Origin: JANYJJ01 sp043749975
GTDB lineage: Bacteria > Pseudomonadota > Gammaproteobacteria > Burkholderiales > Burkholderiaceae_C
Assembly (NCBI GenBank): GCA_043749975.1
Contig: JAYVCL010000375.1
Coordinates: forward strand, 1-8,804
Direction: 5' to 3'
Length of the DNA: 8,804 nt
The notes beneath the pieces were generated by a model that had not been told where the DNA came from, ran no database searches, and saw nothing but the letters and a program-made list of their open reading frames with translations. The position numbers and the translations under genes are program-made. The first letter of the stretch is position 1, and every line of letters starts with the position of its first letter. Shown in pieces: positions 4,652-8,804 of this stretch.

Positions 4652-6307
4652 TTACCACGCGTAGGTCAGCGTCATCTGAACTCCGTTCCCGCTCGCACCG
4701 GTGCCGCCTTCGCTGGTTGAATAATCTTGAATGCGCGAATATTCGAGCTGCACCTTCAAGCCCTCCAGCACCCATTCGCCGGCGGTCAAGGTCAGGCGTG
4801 AACGCGGCAGCGAACCGACCCGGTTGCGCTCGGTGCCGATGAGCTGGGTCGCACCCCCGGCCAGATCGTTGCTGCGCGAATAGCCGACCGACACATGCGT
4901 GCCCTGCCCGCCGATCGTCTCGACCCACGGATTCCAGTCGAACTGGTAGCCCGCAGAGACCTGCCAGGCGCTCGGCTTGATCCGAAACTGCGTGCCGATG
5001 TCGTCGGTGAACACGGCCCGGTTGATCGCGCCGTTCCACTCGCCGGCCAGCAGCACCGGACCGAGCGACAGCTTGAGCGTCGACGCCACGCCGCGCACGG
5101 CCCCGATCTGGGCCAGGAACGGGCGGTATTCGGCTTCGAGAAAGCGGCTGTCGAAAACCGAGCTGTTGTAGTCGACGTTGAAGTCGAGCGCCCAGGGGCA
5201 GAAGTCGCTGCTGTGCAGTTCGCTGTAGGGCCGCCCGCAATGCCCGCCGGCGCGGTAGCCGAGTCGGGCATTGATGTTGCGATGGAAACTGCGCTGCGCG
5301 CCGATGTTGTGGCCTTCATAGAAAAAAAGGCTGCCGTAGAACGGCGGCGCGTCGGGGGGCAGGCTGATCGCAGTCGGCGGCTTGATGCGCACCGGCGGCG
5401 GCGTGTAACCGAGTTGCGTGCCGAATGCGCCCACCAGCGGCCCCAGCAACAGCGGGCGCACCGCCGGCGCGACCACCGGCAACGCCGCGCGGGTCAGCGC
5501 GGGCGTGGGCAGGCCGAAGCCGACACCGACGGCGTTGCGCCGCAACTCGAAGGCGTCGGTCGTCAGCGGGCTCTCGATCGAAAGCACGTCGGAGCGGTGC
5601 ACGCCAGTCGAGCTGCCGAAGGCGAGATTCATGCGGCCCGCCTTCAAGACCAGCGGAAAACGCTGCACGTCGCCGATGCTGATCTCGGCGGTGTCGAGGT
5701 TGAAGCGGTCGACCCCGGCGTCGAACCCGCGCGTGCTCGCAAACAGCAGGTTGCTGCCGTCGACGTACTCGAGCTTCAGTTTGAGCGTGGCCCACGGGCT
5801 GGCCTGGATGTCGAAGTCCAGCTCGGCAGTGTTGAGTTGCAGCGTGCTCTTGGAGGCACCCGAAAAGTCCTTGCTGCGGCCAGCGAGCATTTCGACGGCG
5901 CCGCCGAAGGTCACCGCTTCGTTGATCTTGGAGCCGACCTTCGAGAACGAGTCGCTGATGATCGCCCGGGTCGCGTCTTCTTGGGCTGTCTTGGTGATTT
6001 CGAGTTCTTTCACCCGACGCGCCAGGTCGTCGGTGTCGGCGACTGGCGGCGGCTGCGCGGTGGCGTTGTCGGCGGCCCGCGGCACCGCCGCGTCCTTGGT
6101 CGCTTTCTCTGCTTCCAGCGTGGCCAGGCGATTGGCCAGCGCGTTGTTTTGGCTGCGCAACTCGTCGATGGCGCGCTTCATCGCCGCGATGTCGGCGTCG
6201 CGCGGGTCAGCCGCGTGGCTGGGTGCGCACAAAGCGGCGAATATCGCGACACACAAGCATGCCGCGCCGGCGCTGCGGGCCAACGGTGGGTCGAGGTTCA
6301 TGCGCAT
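4652..6307 (-). CDS. Outer-membrane beta-barrel protein, LbtU-type porin-like
   Basis: This 551-residue outer-membrane protein resembles LbtU, the siderophore porin of Legionella, in its domain order. Residues 1-32 are a signal peptide ending in APSHA. Residues about 36-72 form a coiled coil (DADIAAMKRAIDELRSQNN and onward), followed by a Pro/Ala linker. From about 125 the barrel begins (AVTFGGAVEMLAG, LKLKLEYVDGS, AEISIGDVQRFPLVLKAGRM, LAFGSSTGVHRSD). It ends in QMTLTYAW, with the C-terminal aromatic residue typical of barrels assembled by BAM. Two cysteines (357, 370) frame a probable surface-loop disulfide. A Pro/Ala/Leu-rich stretch at about 266-325 is unusual. The ATG at 6307 lies 8 nt after the stop of the ABC gene, so the two are probably translationally coupled; ATG 6301 or TTG 6319 are alternatives. 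Role: diffusion or receptor channel, perhaps partner of the upstream pump. Siderophore specificity is not supported by sequence alone. Confidence 0.85.
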   Translation of the reverse strand: MRMNLDPPLARSAGAACLCVAIFAALCAPSHAADPRDADIAAMKRAIDELRSQNNALANRLATLEAEKATKDAAVPRAADNATAQPPPVADTDDLARRVKELEITKTAQEDATRAIISDSFSKVGSKINEAVTFGGAVEMLAGRSKDFSGASKSTLQLNTAELDFDIQASPWATLKLKLEYVDGSNLLFASTRGFDAGVDRFNLDTAEISIGDVQRFPLVLKAGRMNLAFGSSTGVHRSDVLSIESPLTTDAFELRRNAVGVGFGLPTPALTRAALPVVAPAVRPLLLGPLVGAFGTQLGYTPPPVRIKPPTAISLPPDAPPFYGSLFFYEGHNIGAQRSFHRNINARLGYRAGGHCGRPYSELHSSDFCPWALDFNVDYNSSVFDSRFLEAEYRPFLAQIGAVRGVASTLKLSLGPVLLAGEWNGAINRAVFTDDIGTQFRIKPSAWQVSAGYQFDWNPWVETIGGQGTHVSVGYSRSNDLAGGATQLIGTERNRVGSLPRSRLTLTAGEWVLEGLKVQLEYSRIQDYSTSEGGTGASGNGVQMTLTYAW

Positions 6308-6315
6308 TCCATCGC

Positions 6316-8319
6316 TCAATTGCGGAAGGCGTCGGCCGGTTCGAGATTGGCCGCGCGCAACGCCGGGTAGATGCCCGACAAGACGCCGATCACGCCGCCA
6401 ATCAGCGGTGCCAGCGCGGGTGCCGCCGGGTCGAGCACGGGGCTCCAGACCTGGTAGGCGGCCACGCCGATAACGATCAGCACGCCCAGGCTGGCACCGA
6501 TGACGCCGCCGATCACCCCCATCGCCGCGCTCTCGAACAAGAACTGCATCGCGATGTGCCGGCGGGTTGCGCCGATGGCGCGGCGCAGGCCGATCTCGCC
6601 GGTGCGCTCCATCACGCCGACCAGGGTGATGTTCGCGATGCCCAGCGCACCGACGATCAGCGACAGCCCGCCCAACATCAGGAACATCAGGTTCAGGTCG
6701 GTCTGCACCTCGTCGCGCACCCGCTTCGGCTCTTGCGGCACCTGCACTTTCAGCAGCCGCGGATCGTCCGGGCGCAGCGCGTAGCGAGCCTGGTCGGCAA
6801 TCAGGTAGGCCGCGCCGATCTTGGTTTCGACGACCACGGTGCCCGGGCCGGCGAGGCCGAAGTACTGCCGCGCCGTGCCCTCGGGAATGATCACCGAGCC
6901 GAGCAGCTCGGGCTTGCGCGCCACATCGCGCAGGATGCCGATGACCATGTAGAGCTGGTCGCCGATCGAGACCGCGGGCAGCCGTTCGAGCCGTGCGATG
7001 CCGAGCCGCAACGCCGCGTCGGGCCCGAGCACGGCCACCCGATCGGCACGGCTCGAATGCCCCGCATCAGGAAAGCGGCCGCTCGCCAGCTCAGCCCGCA
7101 CCGCGCGAAACATCTCGGGCGAGGCGGCGCGCACTGCGAGCTTGACGGCACTCTGGTTCAGCGGGTCTTTGACCGGCGACGAGCTGACCATCGCATCGCC
7201 CACATCGACCTCGCTGACCAGACCTGCCGCCACCACGCCGTTCAGGCGCTGCAGCCGCGCCGGCGCGTCCCACGGAATGGCGCGCGGGTCGACCATGCCG
7301 GTGGCCGTACCGGGCCGCGGCGTGACGAACAGCTCGGTTGCGGCCAACTGGTCGAACTGGCTGATGATGCGGTTGCCCGCAGTGCGCGTCAGCCCCAGTG
7401 TGGCCACCAGCGCCGACATGCCGATGACCACGCCCAGCACCGTCAGCGCCATGCGGCCGGGCCGCGCGAACATGCCGGCCAGCGCTTCGTTCAGCAGATC
7501 GTGCAGGCTGATGCCGGAGCGCGGCGGGGTGGTGGTTGCGGCGGCTGGCGCTGGCTGGACGCCTTCGGCAGCGTTGTCGGCGCTGCCGTTGCCTGCCGCC
7601 CCCGTTTCGGTCAACGCACCGTCGACGATGTGGACCCGGCGGCGCGCCCGCCGGGCCACGTTCTCGTCGTGGGTGACGATCGCCAGGGTCAGCCCGTCGG
7701 CATTCAGTTCGGCGAAGAAATCGAGGATCGCGGCCGAGCTTTTCGAGTCCAGGTTGCCAGTCGGTTCGTCGCACAGCAGCAGGCTGGGCGAGCCGACCAA
7801 AGCGCGCGCAATGGCCACCCGCTGGCGCTCGCCGCCCGACAGTTTGATCGGCAAAAAATCGGCCCGGTGCGTGAGCCCGACGCGCTCGATCGCGGCCAGC
7901 GCGCGCTCGCGCCGGCCAAGCTGCGGCTCGTTGCGATAGACCTCGGCCAGCATCACGTTTTCGAGCACGCTGCGGTAGGGCAGCAGGTGAAACGACTGGA
8001 ACACGAAGCCGATGCGCCGGCTGCGCAAGCCGGCGCGTTCATCGTCGCTCAGGCTGGTGGTGTCGATGCCGTCGATCAGGTACTGCCCGCTGGTGGGCGT
8101 GTCCAGGCAGCCGATGATGTTCAGCAAGGTCGACTTGCCGGCACCCGACGGGCCGGTGATCGACAGCCAGTCGCCGCGATACAGAGACAGGTCGATGTCG
8201 ACCAGCGCATGCACGGCAGGCTCGGTGCCGTACTGGCGGCCGATGCCGCGCAGCTCGAGCACCTTGTCGGGGCGGCCCGGCTCGGGCGGCTTGGTGGTCG
8301 GTTTGGCGGGCGGCGTCAT
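6316..8319 (-). CDS. MacB-type ABC transporter, fused ATPase and permease
   Basis: This 667-residue inner-membrane transporter is of the mechanotransmission (MacB, type VII) kind, which couples cytoplasmic ATP hydrolysis to periplasmic extrusion of substrates. The N-terminal ATPase has Walker A GPSGAGKST (56-64), Q-loop Q108, signature LSGGERQ (160-166), Walker B LLLCDEP (180-186) and switch H217, all intact. A low-complexity Ala/Pro linker (about 236-268) follows. TM1 is around 288-311, then a large periplasmic domain (about 312-541), then TM2 (542-566), the conserved coupling segment GEIGLRRAIGAT, TM3 (about 597-622) and TM4 (about 635-655). Length matches MacB (about 650). The ATG at 8319 overlaps the adaptor stop by 4 bp (ATGA). 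Together with the adaptor it should form a macrolide-, peptide- or metabolite-exporting complex; substrate unknown. I do not use the symbol macB because the family is wide. Confidence 0.95.
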   Translation of the reverse strand: MTPPAKPTTKPPEPGRPDKVLELRGIGRQYGTEPAVHALVDIDLSLYRGDWLSITGPSGAGKSTLLNIIGCLDTPTSGQYLIDGIDTTSLSDDERAGLRSRRIGFVFQSFHLLPYRSVLENVMLAEVYRNEPQLGRRERALAAIERVGLTHRADFLPIKLSGGERQRVAIARALVGSPSLLLCDEPTGNLDSKSSAAILDFFAELNADGLTLAIVTHDENVARRARRRVHIVDGALTETGAAGNGSADNAAEGVQPAPAAATTTPPRSGISLHDLLNEALAGMFARPGRMALTVLGVVIGMSALVATLGLTRTAGNRIISQFDQLAATELFVTPRPGTATGMVDPRAIPWDAPARLQRLNGVVAAGLVSEVDVGDAMVSSSPVKDPLNQSAVKLAVRAASPEMFRAVRAELASGRFPDAGHSSRADRVAVLGPDAALRLGIARLERLPAVSIGDQLYMVIGILRDVARKPELLGSVIIPEGTARQYFGLAGPGTVVVETKIGAAYLIADQARYALRPDDPRLLKVQVPQEPKRVRDEVQTDLNLMFLMLGGLSLIVGALGIANITLVGVMERTGEIGLRRAIGATRRHIAMQFLFESAAMGVIGGVIGASLGVLIVIGVAAYQVWSPVLDPAAPALAPLIGGVIGVLSGIYPALRAANLEPADAFRN

Positions 8320-8804
8320 TTCGCGGCCACTCCGCCCTTGGGTTCGCCGCCTTTGGGTTCGCTGCCCTTCGGCTCGCCGCTCTTGAGCTCGCCGGCCTTG
8401 GGCTCGTTGTAGCCGACGACCACCAGTTGCCCGGGTTCGAGCTTGCCGTTCGTCGGCGTCACTTCGACGAAGCCGTCGGCCGACAGCCCGGGTTTGACGA
8501 TCACGTAGTTGAGCCCGCCTTTGTCTTGCACCTGAACGCGCGAGGTGCCGTCGGCGGCGAGCGAGAGCGCACTGATCGGCACCGCCGTCACCGCGCCCTG
8601 CGTCGACTTGATCGGAATCGTCAGCCGCACCGAAAAGCCTTCGAGCCGCACCGGTGTCGGGTCGACGCGCACCTCGAAGTAGATGTGAAAACCATCGGCG
8701 CCACGCGTGCCCGGCGTGCCGGCCACGGTCTGCACCACGCCGGTGGCGTTGACGGCGAGAGCCTGCTCGTCGATCAACACCTTCATGCCCGGCTTGACCA
8801 GCGG
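8316..8804 (-). CDS. Periplasmic adaptor (membrane fusion) protein, C-terminal 162 residues
   Basis: This is the 3' part of a gene entering from the right edge; translation is open to base 8804 (PLVKPGMKVLIDEQ). It is the C-terminal beta-barrel and membrane-proximal region of an efflux adaptor. Diagnostic stretches are VRLEGFSVRLTIPIKS, VTAVPISALSLAADGTSRVQV and VKPGLSADGFVEVTPTNGKL, as in MacA-like adaptors that often carry a peptidoglycan-binding N-terminus (that part is outside the window, so this is inference). The adaptor bridges the ABC permease and an outer-membrane channel. The last 30 residues are unusual: five tandem pentapeptides of the type E-P-K-x-G, then GGVAAK. The stop overlaps the ATG of the ABC gene (ATGA), so the two are one operon and probably translationally coupled. 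An N-terminal signal or membrane anchor would lie beyond the edge. Confidence 0.9.
   Translation of the reverse strand, partial: PLVKPGMKVLIDEQALAVNATGVVQTVAGTPGTRGADGFHIYFEVRVDPTPVRLEGFSVRLTIPIKSTQGAVTAVPISALSLAADGTSRVQVQDKGGLNYVIVKPGLSADGFVEVTPTNGKLEPGQLVVVGYNEPKAGELKSGEPKGSEPKGGEPKGGVAAK
8331..8405 (-). repeat. Five 15-bp coding repeats in the adaptor C-terminus
   Basis: Five consecutive 15-bp units encode EPKAG, ELKSG, EPKGS, EPKGG and EPKGG. Units differ mostly by third-position and single-residue changes. The periodicity suggests slippage-driven expansion. The peptide is hydrophilic and likely disordered. Confidence 0.85.

Noticed and set aside
4485..5240. Upstream extension of the secreted-protein frame to 5240
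   Set aside because: The frame stays open by chance through the porin gene in another phase. The signal peptide at 4484 and the ribosome binding sites mark the true start region.
4895..6370. Plus-strand 491-codon open frame
   Set aside because: It is antisense to the porin gene. The composition is dominated by R, A, V and Q, and it spans two real genes.
6223..8412. Plus-strand 729-codon open frame
   Set aside because: It is antisense to the ABC transporter and adaptor end, which have intact catalytic motifs on the other strand. Length is due to high GC alone.

Overview
The window looks like a chromosomal segment of a high-GC betaproteobacterium of the order Burkholderiales, probably in or near the Comamonadaceae. 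The reasons are the N-terminus of ribosomal protein S12 at the left edge (begins MPTINQLVR and carries KSKSPA), a PsiF-repeat protein, GC-rich codon usage with long antisense open frames, and an ArnT-like glycosyltransferase and efflux-type genes of proteobacterial style. The genus call is inference.

Layout. Positions 1-70 (minus) hold the first 23 codons of rpsL, which runs off the left edge. It has a strong sigma70 promoter at 248-276 and a leader of about 170 nt that is open in frame with rpsL for 38 codons. Diverging from it is an orphan PIN-domain ribonuclease-like gene (321-812). Positions 813-1476 are a decayed tract. It holds the C-terminal half of an IS630-type transposase on the minus strand, broken by frameshifts, and then about 240 bp with no convincing gene. 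A small secreted PsiF-repeat protein (1477-1761) follows, closed by a clear intrinsic terminator. Next is an ArnT/PMT-like membrane glycosyltransferase (1956-3527). It meets the minus-strand genes convergently across a 93-bp gap that contains a hairpin.

The right half is all on the minus strand and reads from the right edge leftwards. It contains the C-terminal part of a periplasmic adaptor (membrane fusion) protein, a fused ATPase-permease of the MacB type (stop and start overlap by 4 bp, ATGA), and an outer-membrane beta-barrel protein resembling LbtU-type porins that starts 8 nt after the permease stop. Together they look like one operon spanning the envelope: adaptor in the periplasm, ABC pump in the inner membrane, porin-like barrel in the outer membrane. 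The barrel stands where a TolC-type channel might be expected, which is the most interesting functional question here. About 170 bp further on comes a secreted 287-residue protein of unknown function. Its base composition is visibly lower in GC than its neighbours (about 48% against about 70% in hand-counted 60-base lines), and it has two in-frame starts, each with its own Shine-Dalgarno sequence. I see no CRISPR array, tRNA, phage gene or clearly novel multi-gene defence system.
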